From Chlorokybus atmophyticus (taxonomy: Eukaryota > Streptophyta > Chlorokybophyceae > Chlorokybales > Chlorokybaceae): a DNA stretch of 64,000 nucleotides. This document shows positions 15,130-26,543 of the stretch, piece after piece. Location of the stretch: the NCBI GenBank assembly GCA_009103225.1, contig RHPI01003261.1:228153-292152 (forward strand), read 5' to 3'. The translations under genes were made by a program, and so were the position numbers. Position 1 is the stretch's first letter, and the number at the start of each line of letters is the position of its first letter. Under the pieces are notes generated by a model, which saw nothing but the letters and a program-made list of their open reading frames with translations, was not told where the DNA came from and did no database searches.

Positions 15130-18100
15130 TTTGCAGCTCGTTCTGAGCGGGCTTCTGTGCCAGATCAACCTTGGCGCTGCTGGTGGCTGTCAAACACAAT
15201 TGATTAACAAGGATGCAGTACTACTCGCAATGATGGGACTCGAGCATGTGGTCGCAGTGCATGCTTACCAGCTGCTTCTGACTCTGCAGCAGCCTTTGAA
15301 GGCGGAGATGTAATCTTCAGTGTCTTTTTTGGCACCCATTGATTGACACCGCGCCCTACTGAGGGTACACCTGGTCTTTGCGTTCGAGCAACCTGGCATG
15401 TGTCGATGGTGAGGGTAAGATACTAACGACTGCAAGCCACACACTGCATACTGCACTGCAGACTGCTTAGACTCGCTGCAAACTGCACGAAGACGTGCCT
15501 GAGTGTAGTCGGTGTACACGGATGCATACACGTACTGCTGATCTGGCAAGGCGTGCTGTAGTGGAACATAAGGGGGTGCTGCTGGGTTGGGTACGCTGCT
15601 GCTAACAGGTGTTGGAACCACCGGCATCCTACACAAACATGCGCATGAGACACTGAAGTTGTTGCTCAATGCTCGGACATATGCCACGCCTGCATGGGCT
15701 TTCGATGACAGCAGTCAATACACAGTGGCACACACACAATCATATCGTATGTCATGAACACCAGTGCTGCATGCAAGGCATGCGTTGTTGAACAGAGGTC
15801 GTACTCACCAGACTTGCTGCGTGCCAGGGTACACATACTGCGGTTGTTGACTGCTGTAGTGCGTGATGAGCCCTGCGCCAGTCATAGTCACCTGGGGAGC
15901 TGCATACTGCAGACCACCTGCCACATACACACCATTAGAGACAAACCCACCCACGAGATTGGCGACCAAAGTAAGCACTTGCATGATACCCACCGGAGCT
16001 ATGCTGAACACCATAAGCTTGAGTTGGCTGATAGTAGCTCTGTGTACCGGCCCGGCCTTGACCTCGGCCACGGCCTTGTCCCCTCCCTCTGCTGTTATGG
16101 CGTTGCTGCTCCGGTCCAGCGGGAGCAGCGGCCTCCGTGTGAGTCTGCGAGCTGCTCGATCGTCTCGCGACCTGTGCTTGTGACTGTGCCTGTGACTGCG
16201 TATGCTTCAGAGGCCTTTCGTACCGCTCGGATGCCGTTTGCGTTGCGGACGTTGAAGTGGCTCTGCTGGCTGCTGACTGGGCTCGTTGCTGGGTCGCACG
16301 CGGTTGCGGCATGCTTCGCGATGAACTTCGTGCATCACCCGACAACCTGGAGGCCAAATCACAACATGAGTGGGAAAGCAGGGCAACCAACTCTCTGTGT
16401 AAGCCATGTACATAAATGAATGCAAGATATGCACAAACACGTACTCAGTGGTGTGGAACATGCGAGTTGCGACGCGAGCAGCAGGCTCGTCATCAGTGTG
16501 CTCCGCTGGGCCATCACTAGTAGAAGCATCCCTACCCCTTCCCCTGTCTCGACCCTGCGACCGGGGCACCCCTCTTGAACCCCTGGAGCCTCTGCCCTGC
16601 GCATACAGTGACAGTCAGACCCAGCATGATGCATTGTACAGCACACACACACAACATCCACTGCGCTTACCCGCCCTCTCGACCCTCTACCACCAGCACC
16701 TGACTCCAGTGTTGCAAACTTGTCGTGGGCCCACTTGTCTTGGTCTGCAGAGTCCCATAGTCTTCTTCCCCTCGCGGAAGGTCGCCTGCATCGCATGTGA
16801 GAAACAGCAAGCCAATGCTGTATATGTGCCGCAAACTTGCGCCTCTTGCAAGCTTCACCTGGGTTTTCCACCGCTCTCTCCAAACCGATCGTCGTGCATG
16901 TAAAATGCGCCGGATGTGGGCACCACAAATGGCTCCTCCTTTGCCTCTGCTGGTGCAGCCTCTGCAGCTCCTTCTCCACTCTGTTCTTCCTACAAAGACA
17001 TTACACTCATCCATTGTATGCAAGAGCACTGCATGTTGCGCAACCCGTATGTATGCAAAATACCTAGGCAGTGACTGAGCAGCAATGAAGGACCATGCAA
17101 CTGGTAGGCAAGCTGAGACTGTGCATAGTTGAAACCTGTCCAACAATGGCATGCAAATGGCAAAGGGTAAGCCAGGCATCGCCATACCTCGGCTTCACCC
17201 TCATCGGTGGCATACTCACGGGGAGCTACTTCAGCATCGGGCTCGGCCTCATCCTCTGAGCCGCTCCCTGCTGCACGGCGCTGGCCAACCTGCATGGTAT
17301 TGTTGCTTAAGCTGATCACAATGCGTGTGGAAAAATGTGCGGCGCTCATGGCAGCATGCAGCATTGCAACGTTCGACTCCGACGCAATTGCCCCATGCAT
17401 CTTGACTGCGCACTTGAAAGCAAACATTGCATACGCAGAGGCAACACACACCCATGCAGTGACATGTGTTCTTATACTACGTAGTAAATAATTTCTATTT
17501 TTGAAATCTATCCTCCTCTTACTACTAGATTACAATGTCAACTAATTGTATATATATATATATATATATAGATATATATATATATATTCTTTTACACCCC
17601 TCTGGGTTTCCCCGGTTTTTGATTAAAATTATAAAGAAAGGGTTACCACAGAGTGGAGGGAACAGTTTACTACGTGAAGCATGGACTACAACGACTTGCA
17701 CCTGTCACTGCTGTGGTCGTTATCGTGAGCAAATGCAACCAATGAATTGCCGTTCAGCTTGCGCGATCACTGCCGTACACTACTCTGTGTTGTGTACAGC
17801 AGCTCACAGTGCACCGTCTCATGTTGCACGAAGACGGATGCAGCCGAAACTGACTGAGGCACCTACACCACTCCCCACGACCAGCCACAGACAAATGCAG
17901 AATGGCAATTGACACATGTAAATTGGACGATGACTAAATGTGCAAGGACAACCAATAACTGCTACGGCGTGCAGCACACCGAGACGCTTAATCACAGTTC
18001 TGCTGCTGCTGCTGCTGCTGCTGCTGTGACAACACAAACAAGCTTGTAGGAGTTTACCTCGGCGCTGCCGTCCGACTCGTACGCCTCCTCTTCAAATTCT

Positions 18101-18162
18101 CCCTCCTCACCCGACACGTACTGCTCCTCCTTCAACTCCTCCTTCCTGCCATCGTCCGCCAT
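15130..18162 (-). CDS. Barentsz/MLN51 (CASC3)-type exon-junction-complex protein
   Basis: Supported exons are 18162-18058, 17289-17188, 16989-16859, 16785-16671, 16596-16445, 16346-15994, 15917-15809 and one starting at 15628. Phases agree through all of them. The protein opens with an acidic stretch. The SELOR/Btz core follows: FVVPTSGAFYMHDDRFGE in exon 3, and RRLWDSADQDKWAHDKF in exon 4. In known members this clamps eIF4AIII and RNA inside the exon junction complex, in nucleus and cytoplasm. The C-terminal half is low-complexity, with RGRGQGRGRGQG and Gln/Ser/Tyr-rich text. Coding text such as GVPSVGRGVNQWVPKKTLK continues near 15360-15290 and again near 15190-15130, so at least two more 3' exons exist. 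Their borders and the stop are not resolved. Confidence 0.88.
17553..17587. repeat. (TA)n microsatellite in intron 1
   Basis: A TA run interrupted by a single GA lies within the first intron of the Barentsz-type gene. A (CTG)n/(CAG)n run lies at about 18000-18026 in the same intron. Confidence 0.9.
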
Positions 18163-19684
18163 GCTTGCCGCCTCGCAGGCGCCAACAAACAGGGCTGGCA
18201 AGCAGGGCGGTAAAACCCTAACCAACAACAACGCGTCAAGCGTTGTGGCAAGCGTTGCAGCCAAGCGTCCGCACAAAACGCTGCTGCAAACCCTACTAGG
18301 CAGCCATTTGATGGCGGCGGCGGCGGCGGCGCAAAGGTTGTCGCCGTCGTCCGCTGCGGCATGCGCATGGCTGCAGCCAGCCGTCCCGGGTGAGGGCCTC
18401 GTCGTTGTGCGCGGTTGCGCTGCAGCAGTGCTGATGGGTGGAGGCGTTGTAACAGCGGGAGAGGAAGAAGATGAGACCGGCGAGGTGATTGTCTACTCGT
18501 TGGAGAAGCTCTCTCTCAGCGCTGAGCCGTCCAGCAGCAAGCAGAGTCGGCCACAACAGCCTGACGGCAGTCCGAGTCCCCCCTCTGGACTGCTGTCGCC
18601 GGCAGGCGCCGAGGAGGAGCCGAGCGAAGCTCAGCCTGAAGGTGATGGTAGCGCAGCTGAGGAAGATGAGTGGGAGACTGCGGCTGAGCAGCTCGTTCCT
18701 CCTGTGAGGGTTGAGGAGGAGGAGGAGGAGGAGGAGGAGGAGGACTGGGAACGTGTTGAAGTGCCTGCCGTGCAGCCAGCTCCAAGCGGCCGCAAGCCAG
18801 CTGAGGCGGTCTCCGCAGGCAAGCGCGGACGCGGCGCATTCAGGTACGGTGGCGAGACAGATAGCTTGCACAGCGACGGCGATAAAGCTGCTGCTTGCGA
18901 GCACGCCAACGGCATCAGTGACAATCGCAGCAGAACACAAGGTGACTCACGTTAATGTCAACCTGAAGTCACTTGATCTGCATGCGCTTTCACCAGCCAT
19001 GCAAGTTGCATACCTGGAACTCAGAGCTCGTGTCCGTGTATTGCAGGGTGCGTTGGTGAGTCCAACGAGCATGTTCTGGAAGTACATGAATTCTCGCCAG
19101 CAATCCGGACTTCAGAAGTAGAAAAGCTGTTTGCCGGCTATGACCAAGATGGCCTTGCTATCAAGTGGGTGGATGATACCCACGCCCTTGCCATCTTCCG
19201 CTCTACAGCTGCTGGTTAGTGTTGTTTCGCATACGCTGATGTGTTCATGGAGCTTTGCTGTCCACTGGTAGCCAAACAGAAGCTTCATGCAGCTCAAGCA
19301 GCACTGCGAGGCGTTAAGGATGCGCGGTTCCGTATCAGACGCTATGTTAATGCCTCTCCTGCGGTGCGCATTTATTCCCATGCAGGTAAGCTTGTTGTCA
19401 TTATGTGAAGGTGTGTGTCTTTCTATACGCACAATCTCGCCCCATGGTACGCAATAACTCATGCGTATATGTTTGCAGAGCTGCTACCCGCACCCCCTCG
19501 ACCGGCCACCACTGCAACCGTTGCACACAGGCTGATCATGGGTACATTGCGGAAACAGGGAGTATCTCTGCCTCCCAGCCAGTATACCAATCAGTTGCGG
19601 GCGGAAGAACGCCAGCTTGCCGGTGAGAGGCTGCGCAGACAAGCCAACCGCAACAGTGCAAGAGCGTCTGCTTGGGATGACTGA
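18161..19684 (+). CDS. R3HCC1L-type (R3H/coiled-coil-like) protein
   Basis: The exons are 18161-18941, 19047-19214, 19293-19385 and 19479-19684, with consistent phases and 415 residues ending at TGA. An internal ATG at 18311 (MAAAAAAQRL) would give 365 residues and leaves room for a promoter, so it may be the real start. The first exon is rich in Ala, Ser, Pro and Glu, including a run of ten Glu. The later exons carry the conserved part: EHVLEVHEFSPAIRTSEVEK, then GLAIKWVDDTHALAIFRS, then RFRIRRYVNASPAV, then a basic tail ending SAWDD. This RRM-like HVLE...IKWVDDTHAL block defines the plant and animal R3HCC1L group, whose role is unclear. The gene is divergent from the Barentsz-type gene. Confidence 0.85.
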
Positions 19685-21936
19685 AACTGTAACCGCAAAG
19701 TGGTGAGCCTGTTCATCCTTCAAGAACAGCGCTGCCAGTCAGAAAAAAACAGAAGCACAGCGACCACTATTGCACAGGTATGCGCCAATCTATGGTGTTC
19801 ACATTAGTCACTGCACTGTGAGCTTGCCCCTATGATTTTACAACTCAGTCTTCAACCTGATCTGTATGAAGAAACCTTTAATACTTCCATGACTATGAGG
19901 GGCCTGGTCTGCAGGATATTGTTGGTTTTGTGTGCACTGTCGTTGTAGTAACACCATCCGGGGTGTGATGAGTCTTCAACACATGGGTAATTTGCAACTG
20001 ACATTCACTGATGTCTTCATAGTGTTCTGACCCCGGTTTGTTGTTGCGCATTTCCGCATCTGCTCGATTGTGTGTGAGTGCAATAGCTGTTGCAATGAGG
20101 ACAAATTCGCACCAGAGGGCTCGCCCTTTGACGAATAATACTACCTTCTACTCATTCTGAGCAACTAGCTTTGAAAGTCCGTCTTGCTGGTGTGCTCTAA
20201 GTTACCATACTGGCATTGGGAACCTTAGTGTGCTGGTGCAATCCGCAGGTGGTCTGTAGGTTGATGGAGCTTATTGACCTACCTGGAGCAAGATTGAGTG
20301 CAACTGAGCGATCCCTTCGTTTTGGATGGCCAGACAAGAGCAAGGTGGCCAGGTTATGACCTCGGACTACTGCAGGGTCGTTGCTGGTGAGGCTAGCATT
20401 GCATTCTGCACTGGCTTGTGCCACAGCGTGGCAGGTGTTATGTTGTTGCTTGACACTGGCCCTCTGCGTTTCTGTTTTGGCAGACATTAACAAGTTCGTC
20501 AGCAGCAGGCTTGCTGAGCTTGCGTCAGGCAGCATGAGTTGTGCTACAACTGCTTTACAGTCAACGCTTATTCCATTTTGCCGGGGTAACCAACATGCTG
20601 GTTGCATATGATCGACTTACGAAGACTCAGGAAGAACATATTCTTGAGTTTACCCGACACCATCTGTATGTGTTGTGGGTTGGACCTGGTGCCTCTGCTT
20701 GCTCTTCTGACAGTCTGACATTACCCTCGCAAGGGCCTGTAGGTGTCAGCTGTCCCAATCTGCTTGTCATGGTGATTGTACTGCATTGCATTTGCAACCA
20801 GCGTTGTGTAGTAAGCTTGACTTGCCCATATATGTTTATGGGAGGTTCACAATTAGCTCAATTTTTCCCAGCGTACATAATATGTTATATTATATTGTTT
20901 TGCTCAGATGATACGGTTGTAAGCATCAGCTGTCCGTAACAAGTACAGCACTTTTCTGGCAATTGACTATCGTTCGCAGTTGCGTCCACCCGAGGCTGAA
21001 AGCACGCAATCAGCAGGGGTCGTAATTGGCAAGCCAGCAAAAATACCTAGAATGGTGGTCAATGCATACAAGTGGGTAACATTGTATGCCGGCTGGCCCT
21101 ATGAATTGCCAGGATTGCTAACCAGCATTAGCAATGGTTAGAAGTTACTTGCGACCAGTCATCCTATACTTTTACTGTATCACGTGATCACATAACAAAG
21201 TGTTTGTGTTTGGATTTTATGTGGCATTTCGAAAGTAAATAGTAATAGTAAGTATTCGCAGCAACTTCTGGACGATATTTAATTTGTATTAGAGTAGCAG
21301 TCAATACAGACGACATACATGAAGTTGGAGATAATCTAGCTTTGGTTTATGATCATCACGTTAGATTTTAGTTACATACGATCAATCATCCTAAATTCTT
21401 TATTTATCACGCGTTCACATAACCAAGTGTTTGTGATTGATTTGCATGTGACATTCCGGAAGAAAATATTTGCAGCGACTGTTGGACTACAATCCTACCT
21501 GTAAGCTAATAGCAGCCAACACAGCCGGGGTACAAGCAGCTGGAGATGATTTCGCTTGGTTTTTAATCATCACGTTGACCAGAGGTTTTGCAATTGTAGA
21601 AGAACAGCCTAATAGCTAGCTAAGTACACCTTACAATAAAGGAAGCATTGCAAGCTATGATAATGAATGTTGTGAGCATAGCCACACCCTTCCAGAAATC
21701 ACGTGCGAAAAGTGTCCACCTTACACCTCAGCTGCTTGCATGGTGTTATGGAACATACACCATGCCACACAGGCGAATTGACTATGATTGCCGACCACAA
21801 TAGTAGAATGAATATTGAGGACATTACACATAGCAGCAGTGCCCTAGTATACTACTACACAGCGATACATATGGCACACATGTACAAGTGCCAACTCAAC
21901 GAGGTTGGTACACAGTGTTACTATGAACAAGACCAC
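19685..21936. other. Intergenic stretch between convergent genes
   Basis: Several short open frames exist, the longest about 136 codons on the minus strand near 20200-20600. None shows a domain, a run of conserved residues or consistent splice structure. The right half is AT-rich and contains the repeat listed at 21177-21580. Confidence 0.5.
21177..21580. repeat. Diverged tandem duplication, about 190-bp copies
   Basis: Copy 1 (about 21177-21366) and copy 2 (about 21402-21580) share these landmarks in order: TATCACG, CACATAAC(A/C)AAGTGTTTGTG, GTG(G/A)CATT(T/C)CG, and TGATCATCACGTT or TAATCATCACGTT at the end. Neither has coding potential. Confidence 0.65.
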
Positions 21937-23583
21937 TCACACAGGCAATGTATCAGATGTGCGCAGTGCGTTGGGGTTGGATGATGGTGGCAACGGTTGA
22001 GATGATGCTGCTGGCGGTTCCCCTCTTTGCTCTGGCCTTGAAGTGGCTGCCAGATTGGCTGTGGCCGCAGCAAGAGCAGAAGGCGCTGTATGTGACCCGC
22101 GACGAAGTCCCCGTTGAAGGGAAGCATGCAGCTGCCACCTTCTCCATGCATAACCAGCAATGACAGCTGCACACCAACACCCTGTGTAAGCCAAATAGTC
22201 CAAACAGCAACGCCCGAGCAACATGCACAAGTCACAGAGGAGCAGCAAGTTAAAAAGCATGCACACATACATATAACAACCGACGCACTGAGTAAACTCC
22301 GTACCTATGAAAATGACAACAGGAAATAGGGGCACGAACACCACAGGTAGCACCTGTGTGAAACATTGTGCAGTGAGAAGATGCAGTGCGCTCTTGCATG
22401 TCGAGTGCCGCAGAACAAAGCATACACTTACCGCAAACAACACGATAATGAAGGCCGCCAGACTGAACATGGCGATTGGCAACAAGCTGCTGCGGGTGGA
22501 CCTTAACCTCGAAGCAGGAACCTCCCTGCAAAGCGAAAGGCCACTGTTAGTCACACCTTTAAGATTGACATGTTCTGGTGTCATCTTGACCATCTGCTAT
22601 TATGGAACCAGTTTTCACTGATTAATCATCATAGATTTTTTCTATTACCTGACTGGTGGTGGATCAGGAGTGTCATCCACGACAATTCGCGTCGACACGA
22701 CCCCTCTTTCATCAACTTGCATTACTACCTTATGCCCGTCCGTGGGCTGAACACACAGATACAATGTCAATCTAACCTTACTCCTGACCCAGTGACTATC
22801 ATGCAAGCAAATTACAAGGTGAAAGGAACGTACCAGGAACTCCTTGTCAATCTCTGTGTCACACAACTCACACTTCTTTGACTTCTTGACAGCTCCAAAC
22901 CATGCTTGAGCACACTGCGCATGAGCCAACCCTAGATCTCCCTTGCATGCGCAACCCAGCGATACCAGCTCGCCAACAGACTTGCCCAACTGCACACGCA
23001 CAGTTGCTAGTCATTGATAACAGTCATACCACTTTTTTTTTTTCGCGGATATAGATCCCAGCATGCACACTGCAACGGCATCTCCCTCCCGTAGTCACAC
23101 CATTTGACGACATGCCCCAGATTCTGTGGTACATAGGGGTTGTTGCGTGCACATAATGCAACAACTCCATGCACGACCACAGCATTTTTCTGCAGCAGTG
23201 CTAGCACAGCACTTAGCGTGGCATATGCATGTGCGTGCACGTGGCAATACCTGGCATATCCGGCACACTGTTCCGCCAAAGCCATCGTCTATGGACATGC
23301 TTGGCGTCTTCATGCTGACAGCGCCGCTGCTGTCCAGCTTGGAAAACGCTCGCGAGATACTTGCACGCAGGTTGAAGTTGGAAAGACTCTCTAGTGACAT
23401 GCTGGGCTTCATCCGAGGCGCTGAAGCAGCCGCTGCTTGCTCCACTGTGATTGTCCAGCTGTCGACGTCAGTGCACGAGGGTGATGCCGCCCAACTTCCT
23501 TGTCTCTCGTGTTCAGGAGCTGCTGCTATGTGCACTGGCTCCAGTTGTATTGCAGCTGGCGTGTCTACAACCGCCGCAGCCAT
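21937..23583 (-). CDS. MARCH-type RING-CH (RINGv) E3 ubiquitin ligase
   Basis: Six exons (23583-23251, 22989-22834, 22746-22649, 22525-22432, 22353-22305, 22181-21937) join in phase into 324 residues ending at TGA. Residues 1-100 are a polar Ser-rich leader. The RING-CH follows with perfect C4HC3 spacing: Cys107, Cys110, Cys124, Cys126, His134, Cys137, Cys151 and Cys154. The family Trp (141) is also present. Hydrophobic segments follow at about 211-227 and 228-245, then CWCAAVIAGY, so two membrane passes are likely. The tail is Ala/Pro-rich. By family, it should pass ubiquitin from an E2 enzyme to membrane proteins in endosomes or the ER. All zinc ligands are present. An upstream in-frame ATG at 23766 exists, but 23583 starts a more typical leader. 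Confidence 0.92.
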
Positions 23584-24890
23584 CCTGACAAATAGTGCCC
23601 ACAGCCAAGTTGATGTAAGCAGCACGCACAAAAGTGACGCTGAACGGTACGCAAACACACACGGGGCGTGCCTATGACAAGAGCTGTCACGCAGAACAAA
23701 CGGACGCAAAATCAACAGTAGAAGGCTGTGCAGACATCCAATCAGACCATGGTGGTAAAATTGCATATACTAGGTGCCGCGAGACACAAGGTGAGAGGCA
23801 TGGCTGGCCCACGTAGCAAGACGGTGTGACTAGTCTTTGCAGAAAACCCTAAAGCTTATCGAAACTGTGTGCATGCTTGCAAACAGAAGCAGAATTGCAA
23901 GCGGACCGTACCTGGCGACAAGAAGCTCCGACCAAGCTGTCCAACCAGGTCACCAGTAGTTGCTACTGTTCCTCAAGCTTCTTGCAAGAACTAGCAGGCG
24001 CGTGTGCCTGTCAGCCCAGACTGCTAGCCTGCTCTTGCTTGCGGACTGACGCCTGGCCTAGCTCCTTTGGCGTGGTTCCCTTGAACCGAGACAAACACCA
24101 ATTATTGCACAACACTGGGACACACGCAAGTTGCGCCGCTAGACACCACCAGAAGCGTGGCCACGTGGAACCCTACAAGCTTAAGCTGCTGGGCCCAACA
24201 CCAAGGCGCTCCGCGCCGCCACCAACGCCGTCGCCACCGCCAAAGGAAACTGCGTTGGTGTACGCCTAGCATACATGCCTTGTTGCCAACATCTCAATCC
24301 ACGTAACATTGCCACACGCCCGGTTGAAGCAGCTAAATTAACGGAGGTAGCTGCTGCAGCATTATTGCCGAGTTCAACCTTTCGTGTGCACGATGCACCC
24401 GACTTACAGAACCCGTTTCCCGGCCTGTCAAGTCGTGACAGGCGGGTCTACGACCGATTCTACAAGATCGCGCGGTGCACATGACAGGTTCAAATCGGTA
24501 ATAATGAACTCGGCAAATTGCGGCAGGAAGACCCCAATTGGGCCCGCAACATGGGTTCATTGGGTCTTGTTACATGAGCTTTGCAGCGTGTGGCCTCCAC
24601 GCTGTGGCGTTAGAATCAGGAGGCGAGGGAAGTTAGTTAACTGCTGTGCTAGCGGCAGGGAGCTGACGTCGGCATCCCAGCCGTACACCAGATTCTTCGG
24701 GCGCTGGCGTACGCAAATCCGGTACGTTCGCGTGTTTGAAGCTCGAACGTGCATGGTCCGGTGGTGTATCGCGGAATGGAATGGTGGGAGATGATGACAG
24801 CAGGCAGAGTGACAATAGGTGTGATGATGACAACGGATGTCACGGCACCAATTGGTACTATGAATGATGCAGTGTAGTGCCAAACAGTCA
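23584..24890. other. Intergenic DNA with an imperfect hairpin
   Basis: No gene is recognisable. About 24364-24411 and 24472-24534 form an imperfect inverted repeat sharing TTGCCGAGTTCA and AACCT..TC.TGTGCAC, possibly a small MITE. The large element listed next begins at 24895. Confidence 0.4.
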
Positions 24891-25320
24891 CGACGCTAAT
24901 AGGAAAATGCTTGTGCCGGCTGTCTGAGATTGAAGTGAACGAACGGTTGCGATGGCCTCTGGCGACGTAGATTGCCGTCACTCTGTGGGTGACACTGGGC
25001 TGATTTGCAGGGTCGACTTACACTTGTTCACCGCCACTTCAGCGTGTTCAGTCGGCGCAGTTGGCGTCGTGTTCAACGAGAGTCAGCGCTGTTGATCAGT
25101 GGCGATGTGCTGTGTGGTATACGCGTTGTTTGCAAATGCCACCAGTCGCCGATCACCGTTTGTTGTCGTATTATATTGATGTGATATGCTGATAAACAGC
25201 CGTGCGGCGAGGTCGGTAGGCATGATGTCGCCGAATGTCAACGGTGTGGGATTCAAACTTTGCGCAAGGAGAGCGCCACGCATTCAGTGTGGTCTTGTGT
25301 AGTTGGCGGCGGCGGCGGCG

Positions 25321-26112
25321 ATGGCGGAGAATGTGGTAGACGTGGCCGCTCTCGTCGAAGAGCAGCGACAACGGCTGGAGGCGCTTGAGGCTGCTTGCAA
25401 GGTGCGCTGCCTCAACGAGAAAGATTATGCCAAGCGTCGTAGGAAAGAGGACAAGCATGTGGTTAGTCAGCTCAGGGAGGAGCTGCAGCTAAGGAAGTCC
25501 ATGATGAATGCCACCAGTGTGTTCATGTATGCCTTGACGTCCGGACGCACATGGAGCTGGGTGGGAGACGACCTTGTCATGAACCCGCTACCGGGGGTAT
25601 GGGTATGCAGTGTTGCGCCTGAACCAACTTGTGTTGTACATGTGCTGCAGAAGTGTCCTGCCTCTGGCTGACAGCGGGTGAGTGTTGTGCAGGATGCACC
25701 TCGTCTACTTGCGAGCTCCCAAGTCGCGATGGGTGAAGCGGTGCGCATTTGATGGTAGCTTGACTATCATGCAATGCTCTCTGGCAGTTAATGTAGGCGC
25801 TGACCTGCTGACCTGTAGAGCCAAGATGTCGAGCTGGATAGTTCAGAGTCTGAGGATGATGATCAGGAGAACAGAGCTTTTGCATCGGCGCTGCCGAACA
25901 AGCGGCAGAAGCAATATCACCCTGCAGGAGCTTAGCAGGTGCCGTCTGCAGCTGCACTGCATCAGCAATAGGCACCCAACTCTCGTTATGATCGTGACGG
26001 CAATCGCGTAGTGTTTGGGTCTACCCTAGGCAGGCTAAATGGTAATGCAAGATTGATTCCGAAAACGCCCAATACGCCTGGCAATCAAGCGCCAGGTGGG
26101 CGCATGCAGTAG
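25321..26112 (+). CDS. Coiled-coil protein of unknown function, exons tentative
   Basis: This is not recognised. An ATG at 25321 opens a helical, Glu/Arg-rich stretch (ALVEEQRQRLEALEAACK, then NEKDYAKRRRKEDKHV). Likely further exons near 25828-25935 encode an acidic run (SSESEDDDQEN) followed by PNKRQKQYHP, a possible nuclear localisation signal. Another near 26012-26112 encodes RYDRDGNRVVFGSTLGRLNG and ends at TAG. I could not join the exons without a stop, so it may be broken, or its first exon may belong to the long gene that follows. Its position just inside the left terminus suggests an accessory gene of the element. Confidence 0.4.
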
Positions 26113-26543
26113 TTTGTCCAGCAGTTCAACGCCAATGACTCTGTGTAACTGGCTGTGTGATTGTTAAAGATGCTCGTAGTGTGAGTTTGTGAATGCCGTG
26201 TCACTGTGATGCCGGAATGTGATGTGCTGTATGTTAACTGATTGTGGATGTGTGTAGGAACAGTGCCTGTGCGCAGTGTGGGCTCTGCACCCGTGCATGC
26301 TCCTGATGCTACACATAGGCAGACACGCATTTCAGCCAAGTTGAGGTACCAAGTTTTGCTGAGTGACAGTGTGACTGGGCTACGCATAGCTGTTAGCCAC
26401 ATACTCTAGTCTGGACTAATTTACACATGCCGCTAAGTCGTGCTGTCAAACTTATTGTCCATTAGTAAGCCATGCACACCTGAGAGTGGGACACGCTATA
26501 CACTGCTAAAGCGAGGCCACATATGTATATTGCATGGGCGCAG

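Noticed and set aside
16207-16979. Overlapping plus-strand and alternative minus-strand frames of 120-206 codons in the Barentsz-type gene
   Set aside because: They are shadows of the spliced gene and cross its introns without splice logic.
17992-18048. Poly-Ala reading of the CTG run as coding
   Set aside because: It lies beyond the donor at 18057 in intron 1; the exon ends at 18058.
24475-24520. Possible tRNA T-loop (GGTTCAAATC)
   Set aside because: No acceptor, D or anticodon stems can be folded around it; it lies in an imperfect hairpin repeat.
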